DNA of 64,000 bases, taken from positions 1-64,000 of the forward strand of contig NZ_CANBCC010000010.1 in assembly GCF_947366995.1 (NCBI RefSeq), in the 5' to 3' direction. Below the pieces are notes generated by a model that saw only the letters and a list, made by a program, of their open reading frames with translations, had not been told where the DNA came from and did no database searches. The number at the start of each line of letters is the position of its first letter. Position 1 is the first letter of the stretch. The translations under genes and the position numbers were made by a program. The DNA comes from an uncultured Aquabacterium sp. GTDB lineage: Bacteria; Pseudomonadota; Gammaproteobacteria; Burkholderiales; Burkholderiaceae_C. Below, piece after piece: positions 9,387-16,453 of the stretch.

Positions 9387-10700
9387 TCAATTCACCGCGC
9401 TGAAGTCATTCAGCGTCGGGCGATCGTGCAGGTCGATGTGGTGCGCAAGCTCGGCGCGGCGGCCGGTGTCCAGCACGTCGCCATACACGTCGAGCAGCAT
9501 CTGGCTGACGCGCTCCCACGTGAACAGCGAGCGCACCCGACGCATGCCGGCTCGGCCCATGGCCAGGGCCAGGCGTGGGTTGGCATGGAGGTGGCTCAGG
9601 CACTGAGCCACCGCCTCAGGATTCTTGGGGGGGACGAGGTGGCCGGTGACCCCATCGGTCACGGTGTACTGCAAGCCCCCCACGGCACTGGCGATCACGG
9701 GGATGCCGCAAGCCATGGCCTCGAGGGGTGTGATGCCGAAGGGCTCGTACCAGGGCGTCGTCACGAACACATTGGCCGCCGCATAGTGGCGCCGCAAGGC
9801 CTCACGCGGGCGTTGCCCGATGAAGTGCACCCGGTCTTCGACGCCCGCTTCCCGGGCCACCGCGCGCAGCCGGCCGATCTCGGGCGTGCGCTGCGCGTCG
9901 GGCACGGGGCCGTCGCCACCGACAATCAGCAGCCGTGCGGGGATCGACCTCGGAAGATGCGCCAGCGAGCGGATGACGTTGTCGACGCCCTTGCGGGGCA
10001 CCAGGCGCCCCAGCTGCAGGATGACGAAGTCATCGGGGGCCAGATCGAGGCCCAGCTCGGCGCGGGCGCGCAGGCGATGCTGCGGTCCGAATTCGCCTGC
10101 GTCGAAGCCGCACGGCACCATGCGGATCCGCGCGGGGTCGGCGCTGTAGAGCCGAACGAGGTCGTGCTCATCCTGGGGGCATTCGGCAATCAGGGCGTCT
10201 GCGTCGTCCACCAGCTTGCGTTCGATGTCGATCCGCATCCCCGGGAAGCCGTCGGCCGCGCCCTGGTGTTCGCGTCGCACCAGGCCCAGTGCATGGAAGG
10301 TCACGACATAGGGGATGCCCAGCGAGGCCTTCAGCTGCTGGGCCACCAGGCCCGACATGAAGAAGTTCGCGTGGACCAGGTCGCACCGCGGGCCGTGCCG
10401 CAGCAGCTGCTCGGCCGCGCGTGTGAAGGCCGGCATCACCGGCAGCAGGCGCTCTTTCGGGATGAAGCAGGCCGGACCGGCGGGGATGTGGAACACCCGC
10501 ACACCGGGGCGCATGACCGTCATGGCCGGCTGGTCAGGATGATCCCGGCGCGTCAGCACATCGACCTGGTGGCCGGCCTGGGCCAGGCAGCGCGCCACCT
10601 GCGCGACATACACGTTCTGGCCGCCCGCGTCCACGCCACCGGCGCCAGACAGGGGCGAGGCGTGTTCGCTGATCAGCGCGATGCGCAGAGGCTTTGTCAT
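9387..10700 (-). CDS. Glycosyltransferase family 4 (GGQNVYV type)
   Basis: The 437-residue GT-B enzyme begins MTKPLRIALISEHASP and has GGVDAGGQNVYVAQVARCL, the donor-site loop shared with sucrose-phosphate synthase and MshA-like transferases. It ends with EPFGITPLEAMACGIPVIAS, the EX7E motif. The ATG at 10700 follows CAGGAGCCTT. It is the first gene of the seven-gene operon and has a sigma-54-type promoter 57 bases of leader away. Sugar specificity is unknown. Confidence 0.9.
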   Translation of the reverse strand: MTKPLRIALISEHASPLSGAGGVDAGGQNVYVAQVARCLAQAGHQVDVLTRRDHPDQPAMTVMRPGVRVFHIPAGPACFIPKERLLPVMPAFTRAAEQLLRHGPRCDLVHANFFMSGLVAQQLKASLGIPYVVTFHALGLVRREHQGAADGFPGMRIDIERKLVDDADALIAECPQDEHDLVRLYSADPARIRMVPCGFDAGEFGPQHRLRARAELGLDLAPDDFVILQLGRLVPRKGVDNVIRSLAHLPRSIPARLLIVGGDGPVPDAQRTPEIGRLRAVAREAGVEDRVHFIGQRPREALRRHYAAANVFVTTPWYEPFGITPLEAMACGIPVIASAVGGLQYTVTDGVTGHLVPPKNPEAVAQCLSHLHANPRLALAMGRAGMRRVRSLFTWERVSQMLLDVYGDVLDTGRRAELAHHIDLHDRPTLNDFSAVN

Positions 10701-10766
10701 AAGGCTCCTGTGGTGCTGCGCCCAGAGGGCAATCGCCATGCCCGAGGGGTGGCGCCGCTGCGAATA

Positions 10767-10783
10767 CGGCAAGCGGCGTACCC
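10767..10783 (-). promoter_or_regulatory. Predicted sigma-54 promoter of the seven-gene glycan operon
   Basis: Minus-strand GGGTACGCCGCTTGCCG has GG-N10-GC with CTTGC. Predicted +1 is near 10757, giving a 57-base leader to the first glycosyltransferase. Confidence 0.7.
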
Positions 10784-10790
10784 AGCCTGT

Positions 10791-11120
10791 TCAGCGAACG
10801 CCGTCCCGGTCTTCCGCGAGACCCGCGTCGAGCAGCGGTCCCGTGGGGTTGTTGGGATCCGGGTCGTTCACGGGCGGCTCGGGCGCGTCTTCGGGGAGGT
10901 CCATCGGTGGCGGATCCGGAAAGAGCTTCTGAGGGCCGTCCGGGTCGGGGTTCGGTGGAGGCATCCCGCTCTGTTCGACAGGCTGGTCCGGAACGCGGTC
11001 GTCGGGCGGCGTGAGGCCGCGCACGTCGCTCGGCCCGTCGCTGGTGCCGCTCGGGCCGAAGGTGTCCTGGTCGTCATCAAGCGGCGGTGTGGCCTCGGCG
11101 GGGCGTGCGGGGGTAGGCAT
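10791..11120 (-). CDS. Hypothetical acidic proline-rich protein
   Basis: No family is recognised. The 109-residue product is rich in Pro, Asp and Gly (for example LDDDQDTFGPSG and NPDPDGPQKLFPDPPP), has no hydrophobic segment and is probably disordered. It resembles other small hydrophilic proteins of this window in style only. The ATG at 11120 follows GGAGACCGCC, and a sigma-54-type site lies 35 leader bases upstream, which supports it being a real gene. Confidence 0.7.
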   Translation of the reverse strand: MPTPARPAEATPPLDDDQDTFGPSGTSDGPSDVRGLTPPDDRVPDQPVEQSGMPPPNPDPDGPQKLFPDPPPMDLPEDAPEPPVNDPDPNNPTGPLLDAGLAEDRDGVR

Positions 11121-11164
11121 GGCGGTCTCCGGTGATCTGAGCCGGGATGGCTCCACCCGCATCA

Positions 11165-11181
11165 CGGCAAGCCGCGGGCCG
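11165..11181 (-). promoter_or_regulatory. Predicted sigma-54 promoter of the acidic proline-rich gene
   Basis: Minus-strand CGGCCCGCGGCTTGCCG keeps GG-N10-GC and CTTGC. Predicted +1 is near 11155. It lies between the recQ stop and the small gene. Confidence 0.6.
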
Positions 11182-11191
11182 ACCGAGGTGC

Positions 11192-12883
11192 TCAGGCCGG
11201 GCGCACGTAGCGAGGCAGAAAGCTGCGGTCCGGGCCGTTGGGAAAGCCGACCGTGATGCCCACGTCGTCGATGGCCAGGACGTGGCCTCGGCCGTATCGC
11301 GGGACCCGCACCGCATCTCCCACCTGAATGCGGGGAAGGTCGTCGGCAGGAGGCGGTGCCTCGAGGGACGAATCGGCGGCCTGCTGGTCAGCCTGCTGCT
11401 GGGCCGCAGCCAGGCGCTCGCAGTTGTCGCAGTGACCACAGGGCGAGAACGGCTCATCCGGGTCGAAATGTTGCAGCAACATTTGCCAGCGGCAACGTCC
11501 GGACTGACAGTACGCAACCAGGTTCTCCAGCATGGCCAGGTCGTGCTGCTTGCGTTGCGCGTGTTCTTCCAGCAGCGGTGCCAGCGCCTCGTCGGCCAGC
11601 GTGTCCACTCGCCGGCGCAGCACCCCGTGGCGGTCGCGTGCGAGCAGACCGTGACGCCGCATCAGCCACACCGCCAGTTGCACCTTCTGCCTGGGCCGCG
11701 CCAGCACCGCTTCCAGTTCCGGCAGGCGCCAGCCCGCGGCCTCGGCGGCCTCTTCACCCAACTGGTCGTGCACGGCCCTCAGGTCTGCCACGGTGGGCAG
11801 GCGGCCGATGAGAAAGAACTGTTGAATTCGGCGATCCTGCGCGAGATAAAGCAGCGTGCACCGGGCGGGCAGCCCGTCGCGCCCAGCGCGGCCCGAGGCC
11901 TGGTAGTAGCTGGCCAGGCTGGCGGGCAGCTGGTGGTGGATCACGAAACGGGTGTCGGCCTTGTCGATGCCCATGCCGAAGGCGGGCGTCGCGACCATCA
12001 CGCGGGCCTCGCCCGCCATGAAGGCATCCTGAGCCGCATGGCGTCGCCCGCGGGCCAGGTGGCCGTGGTATAGCGCCACCGATTCGCCGCTCGATTGCAG
12101 TTCGGCATGTACCGCTTCCGCTGCCTTGACCGTGCTGGTGTAGACAATGCCCTGCCCCGGGGTGCCGTGGACCAGCGTGAGCAGGCGTGCACGTTGGGCC
12201 GCTTCCGACTCGACATGGTCGACTGCATAGTGCAGATTGCCCCGGTACAGCCCCGTGTGCACGACCTGCATGTCGGCCAGGTCCAGTTGCCGCATGACAT
12301 CGGCCACATCCTCGGGCGTGGCAGTGGCCGTGAGCGCCAGCACCACCGGCCGGCCGAGCTTGCGCAGCGCCGCCCCGATCTCCAGAAACGCCGGCCGGAA
12401 ATCATGGCCCCATTCGGCGATGCAATGCGCTTCGTCGATCACCAGCAGGCTCACCGGATGAGCGCCCAACTCTTGGGCGAAGCCCGGTGAGGCGAGGCGC
12501 TCCGGCGTGGTGAACACGATGCGGGCACTGCCGTCGGCCATCGCCTGGGCGGCCTTCTCGTTCTCGGCCGCCAGCTGGCCACTGTGGCGCAGCACGACCG
12601 GGATGCCGAGCGCGCGCAGATGGTCGTGCTGGTCCTTCATCAGCGCGATCAGCGGCGAGATGACCACCGTGCGGCCCGGCAGCAGCAGCGCCGGCACCTG
12701 ATAACACAGTGACTTGCCCGCTCCCGTGGCCATCAGCGCGAGCGTGTCCTCTCCGGCCAGCACGTGGCGGATGACCTCTTCCTGCCCCGGCCGCAGTTGG
12801 CGAAGGCGAAAGCGGCTTTGCAGCAGGGCCTGCACCCTGGCGCGCCAGTTGGGCGGCGGCGCGGCCGCACGGGCGTGCACCAC
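11192..12883 (-). CDS. recQ: RecQ-type ATP-dependent DNA helicase
   Basis: A 563-residue superfamily 2 helicase: Walker A ATGAGKSLCYQVPALLL, DEAH box VIDEAHCIAEWGHDFRP, motif VI QASGRAGRDG, and a zinc-binding module CQSGRCRWQMLLQHF...CGHCDNC. It lacks an HRDC domain. Instead it ends with about 45 residues (VGDAVRVPRYGRGHVLAIDD) resembling small SH3-like or KOW-like tails. It presumably unwinds DNA in repair or restart. It follows the YqjK-like gene closely and is probably read from the promoter at 14272-14288. Its start is a GTG. Confidence 0.92.
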   Translation of the reverse strand: MVHARAAAPPPNWRARVQALLQSRFRLRQLRPGQEEVIRHVLAGEDTLALMATGAGKSLCYQVPALLLPGRTVVISPLIALMKDQHDHLRALGIPVVLRHSGQLAAENEKAAQAMADGSARIVFTTPERLASPGFAQELGAHPVSLLVIDEAHCIAEWGHDFRPAFLEIGAALRKLGRPVVLALTATATPEDVADVMRQLDLADMQVVHTGLYRGNLHYAVDHVESEAAQRARLLTLVHGTPGQGIVYTSTVKAAEAVHAELQSSGESVALYHGHLARGRRHAAQDAFMAGEARVMVATPAFGMGIDKADTRFVIHHQLPASLASYYQASGRAGRDGLPARCTLLYLAQDRRIQQFFLIGRLPTVADLRAVHDQLGEEAAEAAGWRLPELEAVLARPRQKVQLAVWLMRRHGLLARDRHGVLRRRVDTLADEALAPLLEEHAQRKQHDLAMLENLVAYCQSGRCRWQMLLQHFDPDEPFSPCGHCDNCERLAAAQQQADQQAADSSLEAPPPADDLPRIQVGDAVRVPRYGRGHVLAIDDVGITVGFPNGPDRSFLPRYVRPA

Positions 12884-12892
12884 GTGTGGTGT

Positions 12893-13336
12893 TCAGGGGG
12901 CCGGGGCACCGCCGCGCGGCGCACGCGGGTCGGGCGGCGGTGCGGGGCGGTTCGCCATCATCCGCAACGCCACGGGCCACAGCAGGGGCAGCACGGCGGC
13001 CATCCAGCCGCCGCCCGAGCCGGTGTCCTGTTCGCCGCGCACGACCCGGCGGCGCGGCAGCGGGAGCAGACCGCCCACAATGGGCAGGCGGCGCAACAGG
13101 AAAACCAGATTCGGGTGGCGCCCCAGCCGGCGCCACGCCCGCGCCACCGCCGCGCGCCGGCGGTACAGCACGACGCCGGAGACGGCGGCCAAGCCAGCAG
13201 CGATGGTCAGGGTCCGTTTGCCGGGCATAAGGCGTTCGCGCACGGTGCGGCGCGCCTCGCGGCGCCAGACCTGCAGGCGCGCGTCGCTGGCCGCGATGGC
13301 CGCCTCGGTCGCATGGATCTGCTCACTCAGGGACAT
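12893..13336 (-). CDS. YqjK-like hypothetical membrane-associated protein
   Basis: A 147-residue basic protein with an N-terminal amphipathic helix (LSEQIHATEAAIAASDARL), one hydrophobic stretch (TIAAGLAAVSGVVLY) and a second near AAVLPLLWPVALRMM. It lies downstream of DUF883 and YqjE-type genes, the place taken by YqjK in the enterobacterial yqjDEK set. The match is by position and composition rather than by a clear motif. Confidence 0.65.
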   Translation of the reverse strand: MSLSEQIHATEAAIAASDARLQVWRREARRTVRERLMPGKRTLTIAAGLAAVSGVVLYRRRAAVARAWRRLGRHPNLVFLLRRLPIVGGLLPLPRRRVVRGEQDTGSGGGWMAAVLPLLWPVALRMMANRPAPPPDPRAPRGGAPAP

Positions 13337-13355
13337 GGGGTGGCTCGCAGTGCGC

Positions 13356-13913
13356 TCAGGCGGGCGGGGAGGCCTGCGGCGCGGTGGGGTTGACCGGGTA
13401 GGGCGTGGGCGGCGTCACGCCAGGGCGTTCGACCGCGGCTTCGGGGCCAGGATGGCTGTGCCCGATGTGGGTCAGCATCCGCAGTGTGGCGGGGAATCCC
13501 AGCTGGCTGTTGAGCCGGTAGGCGACACGGACCGCTGCGGCTGCCGCCGCGACATTGACGAGCAGCACGATGAGCAGTGCCACCGGCCACGAGACGCCAT
13601 GCGTGGTGCAGGCCATGTAGATCGCCACCAGCACGGTGGCCCAGGCGCTGCAGGCCATCAATGCAGCCAGCACGGCAAGCAGAATCATCTGCGTGGCGCG
13701 CAGGCCCACCTGCCGGGCCTCCAGCACGATGAGGTGCAGGCGTTCCTGCAGGCCGTGGGACACCTCCTGTGCCAGCGCGTTCAGCAAGGCGCCGATCGGC
13801 AATGCTGCAGGTGGCTCATCGGATGAGCCAGGCAGCGTGCCCGAACCGGGGGGAAGCCCAGGCGGCGGCACACCGGCCGCCGCGCTGTCGGGCGATGCGC
13901 CGGTTGTGCTCAT
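13356..13913 (-). CDS. Phage-holin-like YqjE family membrane protein
   Basis: A 185-residue protein. A proline-rich N-terminus is followed by an amphipathic helix (LLNALAQEVSHGLQERLHLI) and two transmembrane helices (ILLAVLAALMACSAWATVLVAIYMA and VALLIVLLVNVAAAAAAVRVA), the YqjE pattern. Its ATG overlaps the DUF883 stop as ATGA. These inner-membrane proteins accompany ribosome- and stress-associated YqjD relatives, but their biochemical role is unsettled. Confidence 0.78.
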   Translation of the reverse strand: MSTTGASPDSAAAGVPPPGLPPGSGTLPGSSDEPPAALPIGALLNALAQEVSHGLQERLHLIVLEARQVGLRATQMILLAVLAALMACSAWATVLVAIYMACTTHGVSWPVALLIVLLVNVAAAAAAVRVAYRLNSQLGFPATLRMLTHIGHSHPGPEAAVERPGVTPPTPYPVNPTAPQASPPA

Positions 13914-14221
13914 GCCCGGTCGCTGCCCATCCGGCTGATCAGCACGCCGACGGCGACCGCCACCAGCACCGAGGCCAGCGGGTGCTGGCGCACACAGCTG
14001 CGTGCGGATTCAACCCAGGCCTCTTCCATCTCGCCGAGGGCCGCGGCCTTGTCGCGCAGGGCCTGTGCCGCGCCGCTGGCGGCCGACTGCAGTTGCTCGA
14101 TCGCCGGGGCGGCCTTGGCAGCCATGCGGTCAATCGTGTCATGCGCAGTCTGGGTGGCTCGGTCGACGCCTTCCCGCACGCGGGTGGCATCACCGGTTGT
14201 CGTGGTGGTGTCGGTGACCAT
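13910..14221 (-). CDS. DUF883 (YqjD/ElaB-like) stress protein
   Basis: A 103-residue protein with a long charged helix (TAHDTIDRMAAKAAPAIEQL) and a single C-terminal membrane anchor (HPLASVLVAVAVGVLISRM) preceded by the family's R-x-H-P-like segment. YqjD and ElaB are tail-anchored proteins that bind ribosomes in stationary phase in E. coli. The ATG at 14221 follows AACAGGAGAGAACC. It leads a unit with yqjE-, yqjK-like and recQ genes. Confidence 0.85.
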   Translation of the reverse strand: MVTDTTTTTGDATRVREGVDRATQTAHDTIDRMAAKAAPAIEQLQSAASGAAQALRDKAAALGEMEEAWVESARSCVRQHPLASVLVAVAVGVLISRMGSDRA

Positions 14222-14271
14222 GGTTCTCTCCTGTTGGTTGATGAATGAACGGCGTGTGCCTGGTGGGGGAA

Positions 14272-14288
14272 GGGCAAGCATCGTGCCG
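14272..14288 (-). promoter_or_regulatory. Predicted sigma-54 promoter of DUF883-yqjE-yqjK-recQ
   Basis: Minus-strand CGGCACGATGCTTGCCC is close to the consensus GGCACGN4TTGC. Predicted +1 is near 14262, with a 41-base leader. Confidence 0.75.
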
Positions 14289-14365
14289 TGTCGCGATCGG
14301 TGCAAAAAGGGCGCACTCCGGCCGCTTGCTGCCCGTCAAAGTGACCGGGGTCGGTCAGAACGACA

Positions 14366-15235
14366 TCAGCCGTTGACGACCTCGCCACCGTTCGGATGCA
14401 GCACCTGTCCGCTCATGTAGCTGGCGTCCTGGCTGGCCAGGAACACGTAGCAGGGCGCGATCTCGTCCGGCTGGCCCGGACGCTTCATGGGCACCTTGCT
14501 GCCGAAGTGCGAAACCTCTTCGGCGGTGAAGGTCGACGGGATCAGGGGCGTCCACACCGGACCGGGTGCCACCGCATTCACGCGGATGCCCTTGTCGGCC
14601 AGCTGCAATGCCAGCGAACGTGTGAAGCCCACGATGGCCCCCTTGGTGGACGCGTAGTCCACGAGGCCCGGGCTGCCGCGGTAGGCCGTGACCGAGGTCG
14701 TGTTGATGATGCAGCTGCCCTCCTTCATGTGAGGCAGGACCGTGCGGGTCAGCTCGAACATCGCGAACACGTTGGTGCGGAAGGTGCGCTCGACCTGCGA
14801 CAGCGGCAGTTCGGTGAAATCCTTCACCGGGTGCTGTTCGGCGGCGTTGTTGACCAGGATGTCGATGCTGCCGAAGCGCTGCAATACGGCCTCGACGGCC
14901 TTGGCCACCACGGCGGGGTCGCCCAGGTCGCCGGCAAACGTCAGGCACTGCACGCCGGCCTCTTCGACCAGCGCACGGGTCGCTTCCGCGTCTTCGTCTT
15001 CTTCAAGGTAGAGCACCGCCACATGGGCGCCTTCCTTGGCGAAGAAGGCCGCTACGGCGCGGCCGATGCCGCTGTCCCCGCCGGTGACGATGGCGACCTT
15101 GCCGGCCAGCCGGGCACTGCCTCGGTAGCGTTCGGCTTCGGCCTCGGGGGGCGGCTGCATGTCCCCCTGCCGGCCAGGCTGCGTGTCCTGGTGTTGCGGG
15201 GGCAAGGTGTTGGATGGGTCATCTGCGGGACACAT
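14366..15235 (-). CDS. SDR family oxidoreductase, YghA / general stress protein 39 type
   Basis: A 289-residue SDR with an extra N-terminal arm (QDTQPGRQGDMQPPPEAE) before TGGDSGIGRAVAAFFAKEGA. It has NNAAEQ, catalytic Ser/Tyr/Lys in TTSVTAYRGSPGLVDYASTKG, and the C-terminal PNGGEVVNG. The arm and motifs match the YghA/YdaD branch linked to general stress and aldehyde or alcohol metabolism. The ribosome site is GAAAGGAAGCGCCC. It has its own sigma-54-type promoter. Confidence 0.9.
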   Translation of the reverse strand: MCPADDPSNTLPPQHQDTQPGRQGDMQPPPEAEAERYRGSARLAGKVAIVTGGDSGIGRAVAAFFAKEGAHVAVLYLEEDEDAEATRALVEEAGVQCLTFAGDLGDPAVVAKAVEAVLQRFGSIDILVNNAAEQHPVKDFTELPLSQVERTFRTNVFAMFELTRTVLPHMKEGSCIINTTSVTAYRGSPGLVDYASTKGAIVGFTRSLALQLADKGIRVNAVAPGPVWTPLIPSTFTAEEVSHFGSKVPMKRPGQPDEIAPCYVFLASQDASYMSGQVLHPNGGEVVNG

Positions 15236-15275
15236 GGGCGCTTCCTTTCGTGAGCCGGGTCATGAGCCGGCTACA

Positions 15276-15292
15276 CGGCAAGCGCCATGCCC
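15276..15292 (-). promoter_or_regulatory. Predicted sigma-54 promoter of the YghA-type SDR
   Basis: Minus-strand GGGCATGGCGCTTGCCG, GG-N10-GC. Predicted +1 is near 15266, 31 bases before the ATG. Confidence 0.75.
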
Positions 15293-15339
15293 CTGAAACT
15301 GGCCCCGGCCCTTGCCGCCGGAGCGCAGGGGCAGCGGCG

Positions 15340-15840
15340 TCAGCTGTTGCGACGGCGGCGGGCAACCAGACCGGCTGCCATCAGACCGCTCAGGGCCAGC
15401 GACCAGGTGCGCGGCTCGGGCACCGGCAGCGTGGTCGAGCTCAGCGAGTAGAAGCCACCCGACGAACCCGTGGCGGTGCCGCTCACCAGGTAGTAGTAGT
15501 CGCCAGCCAGGGTCGGCGCGAAGCTCAGGGATGAGCTGCCCGTCGTGCCGTCAAAGCTGAAGCTGCCGATCAGGGTGTCGGGGCCCGGCTTGTCGAAATA
15601 CAGGCTCAGCGTGCCGTCCATGATGCCCAGTACGGACAGCAGGTTGTTGGACACCGCCGTGGCGGCCAGGCCCGTGTCCTTGGGCAGTGTGAAGAAGATG
15701 GTGTCGGAGAAGGCGCCGGGATCGACGGTCTGGGCGACGAGTTCGAGCGTCCCGTGGGCGCCCCAGTCGATGTCTGCCGCAACAGCTGCGTGGGCGGCCA
15801 GTGCGGTGCCCAGAATGACGGCAAGGTGCTTGATCTGCAT
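15340..15840 (-). CDS. PEP-CTERM sorting-domain protein
   Basis: A 166-residue exported protein. It has a signal peptide (MQIKHLAVILGTALAAHAAVA), a beta-rich Ser/Thr/Gly body, and a C-terminal VPEPRTWSLALSGLMAAGLV followed by a basic cluster RRRR. This is the exosortase (EpsH) recognition tail: PEP motif, transmembrane helix, arginines. Such proteins are processed at the membrane and accompany exopolysaccharide in betaproteobacteria. No exosortase is encoded in the window. The ATG at 15840 follows CAGGAGTCACC. Confidence 0.92.
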   Translation of the reverse strand: MQIKHLAVILGTALAAHAAVAADIDWGAHGTLELVAQTVDPGAFSDTIFFTLPKDTGLAATAVSNNLLSVLGIMDGTLSLYFDKPGPDTLIGSFSFDGTTGSSSLSFAPTLAGDYYYLVSGTATGSSGGFYSLSSTTLPVPEPRTWSLALSGLMAAGLVARRRRNS

Positions 15841-16453
15841 GGTGACTCCTGAGGGGTTGGAAAAAAGAGAACCCGGGTTGGGCCCGGACCGAAACGGCAA
15901 CGTTTGTGCCCCGCAGCAATTTGTTGCGTGCCTGAAAGTGGGGTCTGGCGTGGCGTTCGTGACGGGTCAGGCATGCGATATGCCGTGTTTTCCCTTCGCG
16001 CCTTCGGGAGATGCACCCCGTTCGATGCGGTCGGAGGGCCTCTGGGTGCCGCACTTGCCGCACTTCTTCCGCAATGTGCGATCTGTCCGGATTAACCCGA
16101 CGGCGGCGCGCCCGAATGTGTAAAAAGGCGAAACCAAACGCTTCTGACCGTGCGTGTCCGGATTCACAACGTGGTCAGGCTTTCAGCCCTGAATTCCCCC
16201 GAAACCAGGGGGGTCGAAATGGCCGCCATACGGGGTCGGCGGGTAAATCTTGCCGATTGCAGCGGCTGCCCGCGGCGGTTTTGACCGGCGAACGGGCCCT
16301 CGGCGCCGCCGCCGGCCGGCTCAACAACCCTTTCCGCTTCAGGGGTGCCGGTGCTTCGTGCCGGTCCAACTGTAAGCATGACAAGCGTGCACGTTGGCTG
16401 CCGCCGATGCGGCACCGCACAATGCCTTTCCAAACACACAAGGAGCGCGACCC
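15841..16453. other. 613-base divergent intergenic region
   Basis: It separates the PEP-CTERM gene from the sigma-54 activator gene. It holds the sigma-54 site at 15895-15911. A near-palindrome AGGCATGCGATATGCCG at 15969-15985 has GG-N10-GC in both directions but sits too far from either start to assign. A ribosome site AAGGAGCGCGACCC lies just before 16454. No convincing small gene or RNA was seen in the rest. Confidence 0.6.
15895..15911 (-). promoter_or_regulatory. Predicted sigma-54 promoter of the PEP-CTERM gene
   Basis: Minus-strand GGGCACAAACGTTGCCG matches GGCAC-N5-TTGC. Predicted +1 is near 15885, 45 bases before the ATG. PEP-CTERM genes of floc-forming betaproteobacteria are known to depend on RpoN and the PrsK/PrsR system. 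Confidence 0.75.

Noticed and set aside
15910..15935. Minus-strand GGCACGCAACAAATTGC as a second sigma-54 promoter of the PEP-CTERM gene
   Set aside because: The spacing between GG and GC is 13 bases, not 10; a correctly spaced site lies next to it at 15895-15911.
16413..16428. GGCACCGCACAATGC before the sigma-54 activator gene as its sigma-54 promoter
   Set aside because: Spacing is 11 bases and the -12 half reads ATGC; both features together make it unconvincing.
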